A DNA stretch of 64,000 bases. Source: Teratosphaeria epicoccoides (Eukaryota; Ascomycota; Dothideomycetes; Mycosphaerellales; Teratosphaeriaceae). The notes under the pieces were generated by a model that saw only the letters and a list, made by a program, of their open reading frames with translations, did no database searches and was not told where the DNA came from. Position 1 is the stretch's first letter. Each line of letters begins with the position of its first letter. The stretch spans positions 1-64,000 of the forward strand of contig JADDMT010000008.1 in the NCBI GenBank assembly GCA_021401465.1, read 5' to 3'. Made by a program: the position numbers and the translations under genes. Shown piece by piece: positions 1-10,946 of this stretch.

Positions 1-2832
1 CTCCCCCCCCCCCCCACCTCCTCCCAACCTACCCGCCCGGCCTCCAACCCGGATTCCCCCCCCCTGCCCCTCTGCAAAAGACTTCCTCCTGCACCTCCCA
101 CCCTCCTCACAACCTCCCAATCGGCCCCCCACCGCCTCGCCACGCGGTACCAATCCACGCACTCAATCGCACCCGCGAAGGAAAAAAGATCCCCTCCCTC
201 CTGTCGCGCTGCAGCGAACTCGCGGTGGAAACCGTCGTCGCGGCGCAGCGAGCCCTCGAAGCCCGAGCAGGCTGGGCAAAGCGGCTTTGGAGACTCTTGG
301 CTGACGACTGCCACGCGCGGCCGTGGCCGGGGGCGAGCGAATTGCAGGCAGCGGCTGAGGAAGGCGTGGCACGTTTCGTGAAGGAGGGTGCAGACGAGCG
401 CGCGGGGGGTGGGAGGTGGTGGGGACGGGGTGATGGAGATGGGGGGGGAGGAGCATGGTGGCTTTGGGACGGCAGGGTGGTGGCGGCCGCGATGGGGTGT
501 CCTGCGCGTCTTTGCTGCAGCGGATTTGGAGCGGCGTGTGCAGGGCGCCGAGGAGGAAGATCGGGTCGAGGAGCCCGGCGGCCGTCCCCGGCGTCAGGGT
601 GTCGAGTCCTTCGAGTTTGTCGTTGCAGACACTGCGGGTGCGAGTCAGGAGGCTCGTGGATTTCTGTTTCGGCCCGCCGCGCGTCGCCGCGGCTGTTTCT
701 TCCGTGCCGGACTGGCGATGCGGTCGTGCCACCATGTCTTCCAATGCTTCAACGCATCGAGCTGTGCGACGCTGAGACCGAGGCCCGAGAAAGATTGCGC
801 GGCGAAGTTCGCGACGAGCCACGCATCGTGGCACCGCAATTGCAGGCCTCGGACGTGGAGGAGACGTGGGGAGTCAGCCGGATGCTGGTATGGTCGGTAA
901 AGTGATGCAGCGCCACGTGCACGAGTACATTGTCGCAAAGAGTCCTTCTCCTGGGGACTGGTGGGTTCGTCTTTGATCGTCCGGATCTCTGCCGGCGAGA
1001 AATCGCCTTTGTGTGGCCTGGACGGAGGCATGAGTCCGCTGTCGTGTCGAGCTCTGAAGCCTTGGATCTTGTCCGACGGCATGGTGCAGGGTAATCTGAG
1101 GCTTGGGGCAGAAGGTCGTTGCTGGCGTCCGATGTAACAGATGGAGAACATTGGAAGTCGGACGTGATGACGAGGCTGAAGGCAATAACTGGAATCAATC
1201 TGCGTACAAGTACAATTGTGAAATGAATCCAGAGGGGACTGGATTCCACTCACCTATAGCTCCAAGAGGTCAGTCAGTGGCTTCGCAAATTCAGCGGATT
1301 GTGCTCTAAAGCTCGTGACTACAGTTCAGATACTTGCCTTCTGGTGATCCGCGCGAGTTTGTAACGCATCCCCGGCGTGAGCATGGCCGCGTCGCAGCTC
1401 ACTCGCTTGCACGTGGTTGGCTGAAGCACGGGACGCTTCCCACTGGACATTGGCACGGTGGCCACTGGTAATGCTCCGAGACATAAACGACAAGCTCGAT
1501 TCGCCGTGCCAGCTTCAGTACATGAAGGGTCGAATTCTTGTAAGAGCCGATGTGCTGTTGATGGCATTCCGCTGCTGTCTCCATTCGCCGTCTCTTGGGA
1601 AGGTTCAGCTCGACACAGACAGTCGGAGCATAAATCGTATTGTTGAGCTTGTGTAGCGTGTTGCGAACGGCCCTTGCCATGCCACAGGCGACTGCGCGAG
1701 CTCGGGAACACTCGTCGACCTCACATGGCGAAGACCAGGATGTACGTCATGTACAGACAAAGAGAATGCCGTCGAACTGCCATCCTGCCTTCATTGTTGC
1801 GCCTCCTAGCAGCTTATCTGTTGCAAGCGAAGCAAACTTGATATCGTCTTGAACCGCATTACCCATGCCTGAAGGGAAGGGACTCGTTATTCGCCCGCTC
1901 TTCAATCGACGACATTCTTCACGAGCCAACACCGCATGAAGTCGAACGCAGCAGCGCTCGGCCGAAAGATCGCAGGTACAGCACACGAGGACTCTACCAC
2001 CGCCTCACAAAGCCCGCCGATCGCGAAAATAGCTTCTCGTCGATGACCGTAGAGACTGGCCGGGAACGCATCACGTCGCGGCTCCCCTGGTGGGGGCGAG
2101 AACTGAAGGAAATTGACACAGGCTGGTCAAATCGTACCTACGTGCCCGGTGAGGCGCCAAGAAGGAGACAGGGCCATGACAGGAGAATGATACTCTGGTC
2201 GATGGACGCGTATGGGCAAGGACCACAGGGGACCGCATCTTGTCCGCGCCAAATGACGGTCGGCTCACCACCCATATTTCGAGGGTTTGCAGGTTAATGA
2301 AACCTCTTAAAGAAAGTCCATCAAAAAAGGCGCACACTATGAAGCCTGCCCGCGTCGCGAAAGCCGCGAAGCGAGAGCCGAAGAACGAGCTCGGCCTTGA
2401 CTGGTTGAAGGAAAACAAGGAGCTTCAGCACGGTCGTGAAGGAGCTGTCATAGGACTAAAAAACGGGTCTTGTGTCCCAAGGCTTGTTCTCCATCTCCAC
2501 GACATTCTTTTGACAGGTCGGACGAAGTCTGTCTCATGGAGGTCGCGGTTTGATGACTCGATCCGGGATAACAGTGGCAGCTGCCGCAAGCAATTTGCCG
2601 AGAGCGACCCGATGGCCGTACTATGCAAAGCCTCAAGCGTGTGGATATACCTAGATGTATCCTAAGCCCAAGTTGTTGCAGCAACAAGTCTTCGTCGAGC
2701 TGGTGTTTGCCGTTCGCATTGATTCGGTCTGCCCGGAGGGCGCCATTGACTCCGTGAGGTAGTGACCGAAAGCTGGCTAACGGGAATACGTGATTCGGCG
2801 ACTGTCTGAACAAGCGTAGAGAGGTAGGATCG
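1..2832. other. GC-rich stretch without a supportable gene
   Basis: The first 120 bases are C-rich, with a C homopolymer in the first 15 bases. Several overlapping open frames on both strands cover 163-1253, but the longest minus-strand frames begin at GTG rather than ATG. None shows a recognisable domain, and their composition (Arg, Pro, Gly, Ser) is what GC-rich noise gives. Two short peptide stretches on the plus strand, about 225-400 and 745-900, look somewhat protein-like, so a degraded or multi-exon gene cannot be excluded. From 1,300 to 2,832 I see only short chance frames. The 2,500-2,830 part is probably the 3' flank of NPR2. Confidence 0.5.
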
Positions 2833-4263
2833 TCACTTGTTGAACAGGACCACCTCTCCCAGCCTACCACTCTTGAGCCTTTCGACAACTTTCTTCTCGT
2901 CCATCCTCATTTCAAGACAAATTTGGTCCATGCAATGCTTCCCATCCAAATACGTCCTCAACTTCTCATCTTGTTCCGTGCGCAACTCGTCCGTACTTCT
3001 GTTGCTTTTACTCAGCTCCGCAACAATAGGTGGTTCTGGAGGCGGTGTAGCCCATCCGCTGGTCAAAGCCGCCCGCTTCCAGGCACGATCGAATTCTCTG
3101 ACTGCGTCCTCGTTTGATTTGGGCTTCGACTTGCTTGGTGATGAGCCCGATGCCTTGAGGTGGGTAGATGCTGGTAGGTCGATTGCTAATGCATATTTGT
3201 GTACTCTACGTAGAAAACCTTTGATGATGCCATACGTGATGAAGCGCCGGATATCAATTTTGGCAAGGTCTTTTTCCCGAGCAAGCACAAGCTCTTGGAG
3301 TGGTAGTCCCGGCGACAGGGAAGTGTAGAGTGTGATCAGCGTTGAGGCAGTCGGCTGAGTGGGATGGCCCCCAGTGGCGGAGTTCATTTCATCAGTGCCA
3401 ACATATCTGCAGCATTCTTCAAGCATCGCTTGATCCTTGACAAACCACGCCAGGTCGGCAGTGGCTACATATATTGCTTGAAAGTGGAAGATGTCAAGCA
3501 GAATCGCCCGATTATGGTAGATCAGCTCCCTGATACCACGTTTGACCAGCTTGAGCTCAACGTCAGCAAGCTCGGCAATGCGCTGAACGTGCTTGGTGCC
3601 GTCAATGTGCGGCTCAATGCGCTGGAGTGTGAGATGCCACGTCCATTGATCGGGACTTGGTAATGGTCTGATCAGTAGTGGTACATCCCAAGCGCGCACC
3701 TTTGGTGGCTCAGGCCGCAGCTGTTCGAGGCGAAGGTTGAGCACATGACGATCGCCAATGCGGATGCACGTCTCACCAAAAGCATTCAGATCTTCGAATA
3801 TGCTCTCGAGCAACGTGAATACGATGCCTCTGTCTCGCGCAGGGTAGCCAGCTTCGCCTGCACGCTTCAAGCCATGCAGATTCTCCTCAGTACTCAGCAA
3901 GCCGTCGTCAAGCTCCAGGGCTGTGAAGAAAGACGCTGTCTTGCGAACGATTTGCTGCCATGGCCTTGCGTCCTCGTCTTCCTCGAGCACGAAGCTCACG
4001 TTGAAAGTGAAGCGGTTTCTCTCGTACTCAGCATCTTCCAGGCTGATGGGGAAACCCAGTACTTGGTATCCGTTGGATGCGATGGATAGTGGCCGGTTGC
4101 AAAGCTCATATGGCGCTATGATATAGGACGCAATGTCGCCGAAGGACACCATGGTCTCGGCGTCGGTGCCACCTTCAGCCACGATCGAGCCATTTGGATA
4201 CTGATGGGTGACAGATCGGCCTCGGTCCTCGTGAAAGCGCGTGTAGAAGACGGCGTTGAGCAT
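2833..4263 (-). CDS. NPR2: Nitrogen permease regulator 2 (SEACIT/GATOR1 subunit)
   Basis: Npr2 pairs with Npr3 in the SEACIT/GATOR1 complex, which acts as GAP toward the Rag-type GTPases Gtr1/Gtr2 at the vacuole and so restrains TORC1 when amino acids or nitrogen are short (family knowledge). The frame opens with the hallmark N-terminus MLNAVFYTRFHEDRGRS and a following HQYP segment, and carries the family block IAPYELCNRPLSI near residue 70. A C-terminal helical, winged-helix-like segment ends in GRLGEVVLFNK. I start at the ATG at 4261-4263. The frame stays open 17 codons further upstream, but only to a GTG, and those residues are not family-like. The product is 476 aa without introns, shorter than yeast Npr2 (about 615 aa) but typical for filamentous fungi. 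The neighbouring gene upstream is over 1.2 kb away, so it has its own promoter. Confidence 0.93.
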   Translation of the reverse strand: MLNAVFYTRFHEDRGRSVTHQYPNGSIVAEGGTDAETMVSFGDIASYIIAPYELCNRPLSIASNGYQVLGFPISLEDAEYERNRFTFNVSFVLEEDEDARPWQQIVRKTASFFTALELDDGLLSTEENLHGLKRAGEAGYPARDRGIVFTLLESIFEDLNAFGETCIRIGDRHVLNLRLEQLRPEPPKVRAWDVPLLIRPLPSPDQWTWHLTLQRIEPHIDGTKHVQRIAELADVELKLVKRGIRELIYHNRAILLDIFHFQAIYVATADLAWFVKDQAMLEECCRYVGTDEMNSATGGHPTQPTASTLITLYTSLSPGLPLQELVLAREKDLAKIDIRRFITYGIIKGFLRRVHKYALAIDLPASTHLKASGSSPSKSKPKSNEDAVREFDRAWKRAALTSGWATPPPEPPIVAELSKSNRSTDELRTEQDEKLRTYLDGKHCMDQICLEMRMDEKKVVERLKSGRLGEVVLFNK

Positions 4264-5520
4264 CTTGCGTCGACGAGCAGCAGAAGCACCACGTGAGACC
4301 GGTGGAATAGCCACTGACGTCAGGCATCAAGGCATCCATCTCCTCCATGGTTTCCAGGTTGCATGACTCGCGGTGCACCAGTATCAACTTCAATTTCTAA
4401 AGTTCCGTCCCACTTTCTTCCTTCCTTCAAGCACCATCCTCACCACCGCCGCGTCTCTTTGCTCACATACCGACAACTGCTCGCAGTGCGTCCACAATGG
4501 CAAATGGGAAATTCGGAGTAATCTTCAGTCTCACGCGTCACCACCTTCACGGGTGTTCTTGACAGACTGCCCGTAAGGGCCTACCATGACACTCATGGCT
4601 GCATTTGGCATCAGAAACTCAGCCTCCTTCGGGTTGCTATGGGAGCCGGTGCGAAGATTGTGTGTGCTTTGCCTGATGGCAGAGCACGATCACTTTAGTG
4701 CAATACGCGGCCTTTCCCTCGTTCCTTCCTGCTGCTGTAGTGGCAGGGGGAGGAACGGGGAGAGAGAACTCAATTCTGATTACTCTGGCGAGGATGGTGC
4801 TTCACAATCTTCGTTTTGAGGTGAGTTCACTGTGTTTGAGAATGAGAGATGAGCAAGAATGCTACTAACGAGCCTGGCCTTTCTATCATTCCTGGAACGG
4901 GAGCTCTGCTGGGACCGATGCTCCTGACTTGCGTCTCTTGCGACTCAAGCGTAGAACGCCATGATCGCCGTCCGGATGATCTCCCGATTGCGGCGACCAC
5001 GCTATTACTGCCCTACTGCCGGTCTCCAAGTTGCCATGCAGAAGCCTATCCCCCATCTGAGCCGCGCAAATGTCAGGTACGTGAGCTCGTCCTAACACCG
5101 ATCGTCAGTTATGTTGGTTATCGCAAGCCGCCAAAAGAGGACGCCGTCATGAATGGCTGGGGCAGGAAGGCCTGCTTGCTGTCGAGGCTTCAGATCGATT
5201 TGGCAGCTTCCTGTCCTTGCACGAAGGCTTTATTGCTCGGCATTGCATAACATCGGCGATGCACGTGCGACGAAGTATCTGCAGCTTGTGACGTTCTGTG
5301 CTGCGCCATGGGCGTCTACGGACGTCTCCCTCGTCCCGGCAAGTGGACCGCAGACTCACCTGCTCCCATAAGCTCCAGTCGAGATTATCTAGGACGAACG
5401 CATCTTGGGCGCAACTGGGTCGGCAACCAAACAGCAGTGACCCATGTAATCTTACGCCTGCGAACTATTTGTGTACATAATGCAGAACATCAAAGTCCTC
5501 CTTCCATTCCACATGCCATG
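4264..5520. other. Intergenic, NPR2 promoter side and unassigned sequence
   Basis: Short frames on both strands (up to 133 codons) show no domain, signal peptide or splice pattern that I can support. The part next to 4,264 must hold the NPR2 promoter and 5' leader. The sequence just below 5,521 is the 3' flank of the DUF2237 gene. Nothing else was seen. Confidence 0.5.
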
Positions 5521-5955
5521 TCACGCTCCCTGCTGCTCCCTATCCACAGCAAACGCCTTCAAATCCTCAAGCTTGACCTTCTGCAACGCCTTCTCATTCG
5601 TCGCGTTCAAAAAGATCTTCGGCACAATCTTGTCGCCCTCCCTCCCCCTCGCCTCGAAAGCTTCCAACCATCGTGTTGCGCACAAGCACCACTTGCAACC
5701 TCCCTTCATGCCTGGGATCGGTCGCAGGTCATTTCCTTGGCGTGCGGTGAAGTCGAGGAACTCATCAGTCACTTCTGCCGCGACAGCATGGTTCCCGAAA
5801 TCAGAAGCGGGCACTTCGCAGTAGCCGTTGCGGAGGTAGCCGGTCATGGGGGAGGTGGAGTGGAGGGCGAGGGGTTGTTTGAAAACTGCGATACCTCAAT
5901 TTACAGGCCCACGGTGGCGAGTCGTGAGTACATTACCATTGAGGGATTTGGACAT
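5521..5955 (-). CDS. DUF2237 family protein (two exons)
   Basis: Small protein of the DUF2237 (COG3651) family, present in bacteria and fungi and of unknown function. Exon 1 is only 19 nt (5937-5955) and encodes MSKSLN plus one base. The intron is 51 nt (5886-5936, GTAATG donor, CGCAG acceptor). Exon 2 is 5521-5885 and ends in TGA at 5521-5523. Splicing joins the start to VFKQPLALHS, which is the family's opening (NVLG.PL..CS type). Further hallmarks are MTGYLRNGYCE, the TDEFLDF.ARQGNDL block and GGCKWCLCATRWLEAFEA. The product is 127 aa, the normal family length. Without the intron the frame would start at the internal Met of MTGYL and lose the conserved N-terminus. A longer upstream Met in the same frame exists but adds residues unlike the family. 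The splice model is inference from reading. Confidence 0.85.
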
Positions 5956-7793
5956 TGCGATTGGTTCTTGCTGGTGATTGTGGTTGTGCCAAGCTGCTGC
6001 TGCAATTGGTACACCAGCGAGCAGTGTTGTGAGGACCGTGAATTGTATGCGTGATTCGTTGTTTTTGAGGAAACGATGGGCTGGTATTTCCTGGAAACCA
6101 TCATGGTGATGAGACAATGACCCTTGCAAGCAACAGGGACGTCATTGCGGGTTGCATCGTGGGGCCGCGCGATCTGATCTGGATCTGCATTTCCCCTCTA
6201 CATGTAGATCTCTTCTCTCCACTCGTCATTTCTTGATCACTTGGATCATTGCTATTTGCAGCAGTGATTCTCAAGAGTGTCCGAGAGGACTGGCAGTTTG
6301 CACAGAGGCGCGCGGCTTGATCGACCACACGGCACGGTAGGACCTCCAAGCTGCTGGAACCCCCCAGCCAGCATTTCCCTCTCTGAGCGTTGACGTGGCC
6401 GCTGGCTTCGCTGGATGCTTGTGCGACGTGATGAAGACATGGCTCAAGCGGGTCGTAGCACATTCACCCGCCTCAAGGTCTCACCTAAGAGCTAATGCAA
6501 CGATAGCACAGCACAGGCAAACCTGAAGGCTTGGCAAGGCCATGTATCGTTAGAGCTCGACGCCGCCGTCTGAGTGCACTGACCCGCAGTCCGCGCTTGG
6601 CGATCTAACTTGACCAGATTCGAGCGTGTTTCGAGGCGCATCCGTCGAGCATGGCCGAGATGCTCTAGAAAGCATGTCGGGTCCGGAACAAAGTTGTGTT
6701 GCAACTCGCTAACAGAGAAGGGTCGGGATTCCATTCAAATGTCGTGTTCATGATCAGAAATGCCGGCACCAGATTGCTGGGCTCAGAATGCCACCTGGGA
6801 ACAGCTCCAATCCTCGTCGACGGCAGAATACAATGCTGGAATTCACACCAGGAGGGTTTGCGCGCATTTGTAGGTCCCGTCAAAAAGACATCTTACATCA
6901 ATGCTGACATCTCGATAGTCTCACAGCCGACCACATATCCCTTTGATCACTTCGCCGTCGAGCTTCCGGACTGGAAGCTGGTCGTACAGGCTGATGCTGC
7001 GTAAAGGCCGTCATGCGCAAAGCAGTGCATCGGAACAGACACAATGGACTCCACCGCCGCTTGGAAGTGGAAAGCGGAGGGTCATAGGCTGGTGATCACG
7101 TCGTCAACATTGACATGTGAAAATCATGACTGAGCGACGGTAGCTTGACGCTGCAGTTGCAGCTGCGCCTGCCTACTACACTTGCAAGCCTTGTGACACA
7201 TCGACTTGCGACCTCCTCACACGAACACCGCAAAGCCTCCTCATCCACGACACGCACGTACATACATACATACATACAACATACGCACACGCTCTAAGCG
7301 GCATTCCAAGCCCTCCCTACCTAGAGTAAATCCCTGCCGGCTCGAAAGACTGCGCATGTAATGATGCAGCAATCTTCGTTCATCCCCTCCCCGTTCCCAT
7401 TAAAAAACAATAAAAATAAAAAAGAAAACAACGCCACCGCGCCGTGCCCGATGCCATGCCATGATTTCCCAAAAAGATGCCTCCCTTCCCCGCCGGTACG
7501 CCATACAAGTCCGTGCTGACCGGACGAAGTCATGTCAGGGTACTTGTTTTATGCTTCGCTGGAAAATGCTTGAGAAAAAAAAAGAAGAAGAGAAGAAGGG
7601 CAGCGGGGCGAGATGCGATTCTGCTGTCTTCATGAGACGTTTGGTGGAGTGCACCATCGAGCTTGGGAGCTTAGTGCGACGGTAGTGGGGATATTCGAGC
7701 TCTATTGACGGCGTGTCTGGATTGGATAGGCGCGTCCGCCTGGGGATGTCGGCGCGCCGGGCCACAGTCTGGTCTGTGATAGGGTCTCCGAGC
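5956..7793. other. Intergenic between DUF2237 and TM9 genes
   Basis: No gene could be supported. An 80-codon minus-strand ATG frame (6492-6734) and a 102-codon plus frame (6696-7004, TTG start) overlap each other and have no recognisable domain. The stretch holds a (CATA)n microsatellite at about 7259-7280, an A-rich tract at 7400-7432 and a GAA-rich tract at 7568-7600, as is common in fungal untranslated and intergenic DNA. The last few hundred bases are the 3' flank of the TM9 gene. Confidence 0.45.
7259..7280. repeat. (CATA)n microsatellite
   Basis: About five tandem copies of the tetranucleotide CATA, read directly. The tract is intergenic. Confidence 0.9.
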
Positions 7794-10079
7794 TCAGTCG
7801 ACCTTGATAGCGCCATATATCCTCCTCATGAACGCGTAAGCTGTCAGGAAGCCAATGGTGCCGGTCAACAGCCCGTACACCACGCACGCCAGGAAGCTGT
7901 AAGCGAAGAACAGCATCGACGAAACCAGGCCTGTGATGTGGAGGTGATTTGTGTAGTAGTAAATGCAGTAGATGAAGATCCAGATGCTGCTGGATCCGCC
8001 GAGGAAGAAGGATTGCCACCACCAGTGGTAGTTCTGTCACGATCAGTCAGCACTATTTGATATGAAAATGTGAGGTCAGCGGTGATTTGCTCACCTCGGA
8101 ACAGAGCTGGATGTAGACAGCGATGATGGTGGTCTCTATCACGGCCAGGATCAAGATGACGCTGACGACGGCCAAGATCCCAAAAACGTAGTAATACCCG
8201 CTCTTGTCTTGCCACAAACTTCGGAAAACAAAAAGCAATTCGATGAAGATGACGGCGAAAGGTATCAAGCCGGCAATGAGGATCGCTTGTGTGCTCCTAC
8301 CATACCACTGTTGATATGGGATTTGTCGCGGGATGACGTTGGCTTTGATGGGATGTGTATATGCTCCCGCGCGCAGGAAGCCCACCCAAGAACCGACGTA
8401 GACGAGCGGCAGCTGGACGAAGAGCCAGAGTGTCACCAGGCCGAGGAGCGTGCCGAGTGGAAGTGCGGTGGATGAAGCCTGCGCCCAGACGAAGAGGTTG
8501 AGGATGAAGATGGTAATGAAGAGGAGACCTGGGAAGAGGGTCGCGGTGACGGCAGCGTTCTGTTTCCACAGCTGACCGCCAAAAGTCTTGTAGACGCGTG
8601 CCGAGAAGTATCCGGAGAAGATGCCGGCGAATAGAAAGAGTGCGATGCCGACTGAGGTGAAGCCGCCGCGGAAGGATGGGTTGAGGACACCGAAGCATGA
8701 AAGTGCCAGCAGACCGAGGCTCATGAAGACGAGCTGCACGCCAGAGCCGACGAGTGGAGCCAGGAGATGTCCGCAAGGAGGTGGCCTGAAGACGTCGCCG
8801 TGCACCAGCTTCCAGCCGGTGATGTCCTCTGGCACACTCTCATCGTCCGAAGCGATGTCGTCGACACCGGCGTTGGCATCGACGTCCATCTGTTCGAGAA
8901 GGTTGCCCTTTTCAGTGCTGTTCTTGCGTGGCGAACGTGTGCCTCTCGCACGCTTGCCAAGCCGAATCTTGCCTTCCTCCAGTCCATCCTTGTAACCTTT
9001 AATGTCGCCGCGGATGGTTCGTGCCAGGATGACGGCGACCACGGCGGTCAGTAATCCCGAGATGACCAGGGAGTTGACAATGGCCAGCCAATGGATCTTG
9101 CTGCTCTCGTCTTGGTTGACGAAGTACAAGTCCCAGCGGTGCTCCCACTCGACATTCGTCTCTTCGCGGAAGTACACACTGTAAGTGTAGGGAATGATGA
9201 GGGTGGAGTTGGCGGTCTCTGCTTCGACCTGCTCCTCGGAAGATGCAGCTTGGACGGAAGTGGCATTGGTGATGTTGTGCGGCGTCACGGTGAGTTCCAG
9301 GCCGTTCTCCACGTTGTGCAGGTCCGCGGGAAGGCCAGTGGCATCTCTGTTCGCAGCCTCGATCGACTTGGCATAGACCTCGAACCCGACAATGACCTTC
9401 TTGCCGTGGTCGCCGTCCTTCCCGGGCGCGCGATGCCAACGAATGGCGATGGTGACGTGGTTGTTCAGGAAGTATCTCGGCGGTCCTCCAGTGAGCGACG
9501 GCTCTTGGTAACCCATCTTGAATCCTGCAGCATAGTATCTCCGACTCCTATCCACGGTCACGAAGCTCGTCGCTCCAGGCAGGTTGTCCACGATCCATTC
9601 AGCAACGTAGCCTTTCTCCACCACCTCGATTGCCTTGTCTAATCCACTGAGGTCGACCTCGCGACTGCACAAGAAATGGGCTGCATCATCCTTGACCATC
9701 TCCAGCTCGTAATCCGAGACCATGATGCGATCGCCGCGCAACACTTCTCCCAGATTGAGGGCGACATTGGAGCCTGAGGTGAGGCCTGTGCCGGGGCGTT
9801 GTCTGCCCGACGGAGGGCACACGAATGGCAATTGGGAGTAAGCGTATTGGATCTGGGTGTTGTCGCTGTAGACCTTGTTGACGAAGAGGGGAATCGTCTC
9901 GCCGTCCGAATATGATTTTATCGACCAGCCTGGGCACTGTCAGTTCCGATCCCACCATACCTGTATTGTGATTGTGTCGAACACGTACCGGGGATGTAGA
10001 AAGCCTGAGCGAGCTGCACACACGCCAACCACAGCAGTGTCCAGCAGCTCGCTCGCGCGATCCGGTAGTCTGCCGCCAT
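7794..10079 (-). CDS. EMP70: Transmembrane 9 superfamily (EMP70/nonaspanin) protein, three exons
   Basis: Nonaspanins (Emp70/Tmn family) are nine-span Golgi/endosomal membrane proteins linked to adhesion, membrane-protein sorting and metal homeostasis. Exons: 9989-10079, 8095-9929 and 7794-8033. Introns are 59 nt (9930-9988, GTACGT..CAG) and 61 nt (8034-8094, GTGAGC..CAG); the phases close to 722 codons (721 aa). Start ATG is 10077-10079. A signal peptide (about residues 1-26, ending QLAQA) precedes the hallmark FYIPGWSIKSYSDGETIPLF. The lumenal domain follows, then TM1 (HWLAIVNSLVISGLLTAV), an acidic cytosolic linker (DDIASDDESVPEDITGWKLV), the family motif HGDVFRPP, and the block of eight membrane segments. 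The third exon supplies NYHWWWQSFFLGGSSS and the C-terminus RRIYGAIKVD, the KxD-type Golgi-retention motif of the family. Ending the frame in the second intron would lose the last two membrane spans. Which TMN paralogue it is was not resolved. Confidence 0.95.
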
Positions 10080-10181
10080 CGTCTCTGAGCTATTCGTGAT
10101 CTCGCCACTATCACGTCTTCCTCTCCGTCTCCTCCAGCACTGACCGAGTCCAAAAAAAGCCACCCGAGATCTCCAGAAGAA

Positions 10182-10200
10182 TTGTTGTTGTTGTTGTTGT
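10182..10200. repeat. (TTG)6 microsatellite
   Basis: Six perfect TTG triplets about 105 bp upstream of the TM9 start codon (CAA on the gene's strand), probably in its 5' leader or promoter. Confidence 0.9.
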
Positions 10201-10319
10201 AATTGTGATTGTAATTGTGTGGGTGACACTGACGGATAATAACACAACTTGTGAGCAACCCGAGCTCACCTTCCTCTCTCCCCCGAGATCATCGTGAAGC
10301 GAGTGTGGGTGTTTCTTGG

Positions 10320-10356
10320 CAACAACAACAACAACAGCAACCGTAACAACAACATA
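10320..10356. repeat. Imperfect (CAA)n tract
   Basis: A run of CAA/AAC triplets interrupted by CAG and CGT. Together with the TTG tract 120 bp away it forms a potential inverted pair. Confidence 0.8.
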
Positions 10357-10689
10357 ACAGAGAAGCTGAAAATCATCCACTCCCGGAACATGGAACAAAC
10401 CCAGACAGTATTATTATCATCAGGTAGAGAGGGCCACGTCAAGAGTCCACCAACTTTAGAGAATCTCGTGTTCTCTCCCGCACGCCAAGGCCCGCTACTC
10501 GGTACGGTACCGTTGATGATGCATCGATGGCTGCAGGAACATGTTCAACTGTCCTTTAGCCTTCTCTCATCACACTTTGTAATGGATCTTTGTTTTTGTG
10601 AGTCCCAGCGTTCTGAAATACCAGCTTGCACTAATAACTGCAGACCGGGTACAGTACATGAGGTACTACACAAATGCATCGCCCTTTGT

Positions 10690-10779
10690 CATCATATTAT
10701 CATCATATTATCATCATCATATTATCATCATCATATTATCATCATCATATTATCATCATCATATTATCATCATCATATT

Positions 10780-10812
<33 letters not shown>
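10690..10812. repeat. Compound ATC microsatellite/minisatellite
   Basis: About 123 bp made of an 11-14-bp unit, CATCATATTAT followed by one or more CAT, repeated about seven times, then a pure (ATC)n run at the right end. Higher-order unit periodicity suggests expansion by unit duplication as well as triplet slippage. Confidence 0.9.
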
Positions 10813-10946
10813 GTAAGCAAAAGCTCGGCAGCTGGCTTTCATCTTCCCACATACATGTACCACCGACGCCACGCTAATCACCATGCTCATGAACCCGTCA
10901 CCCATCAACTGCACAAGCACGGGTATGCATTCCACCACCTGCCGTC

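Larger units (their letters stand above)
10080..10946. other. TM9 promoter side with triplet repeats
   Basis: Upstream region of the TM9 gene and downstream region of the RRM gene. It contains three triplet tracts (listed separately). The open frames here are repeat translations (poly His/Ile/Ser) and are not genes. Confidence 0.6.

Noticed and set aside
163..1253. Long overlapping frames on both strands in the GC-rich start of the window
   Set aside because: The longest minus-strand frames start with GTG, none has a recognisable domain, and composition is that of GC-rich random frames. They overlap one another on both strands.
4264..4314. Seventeen-codon N-terminal extension of NPR2
   Set aside because: The extended frame begins at GTG (4312-4314) and its residues are unlike the family, while the ATG at 4263 gives the conserved N-terminus.
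8053..8094. Direct C-terminal end of the TM9 frame at 8053
   Set aside because: The last residues of that frame translate the intron 8034-8094. Splicing restores the last two membrane spans and the KxD end.
10674..10877. His/Ile/Ser-rich frames across the ATC repeat
   Set aside because: They translate the microsatellite in different frames and carry no other coding signal.
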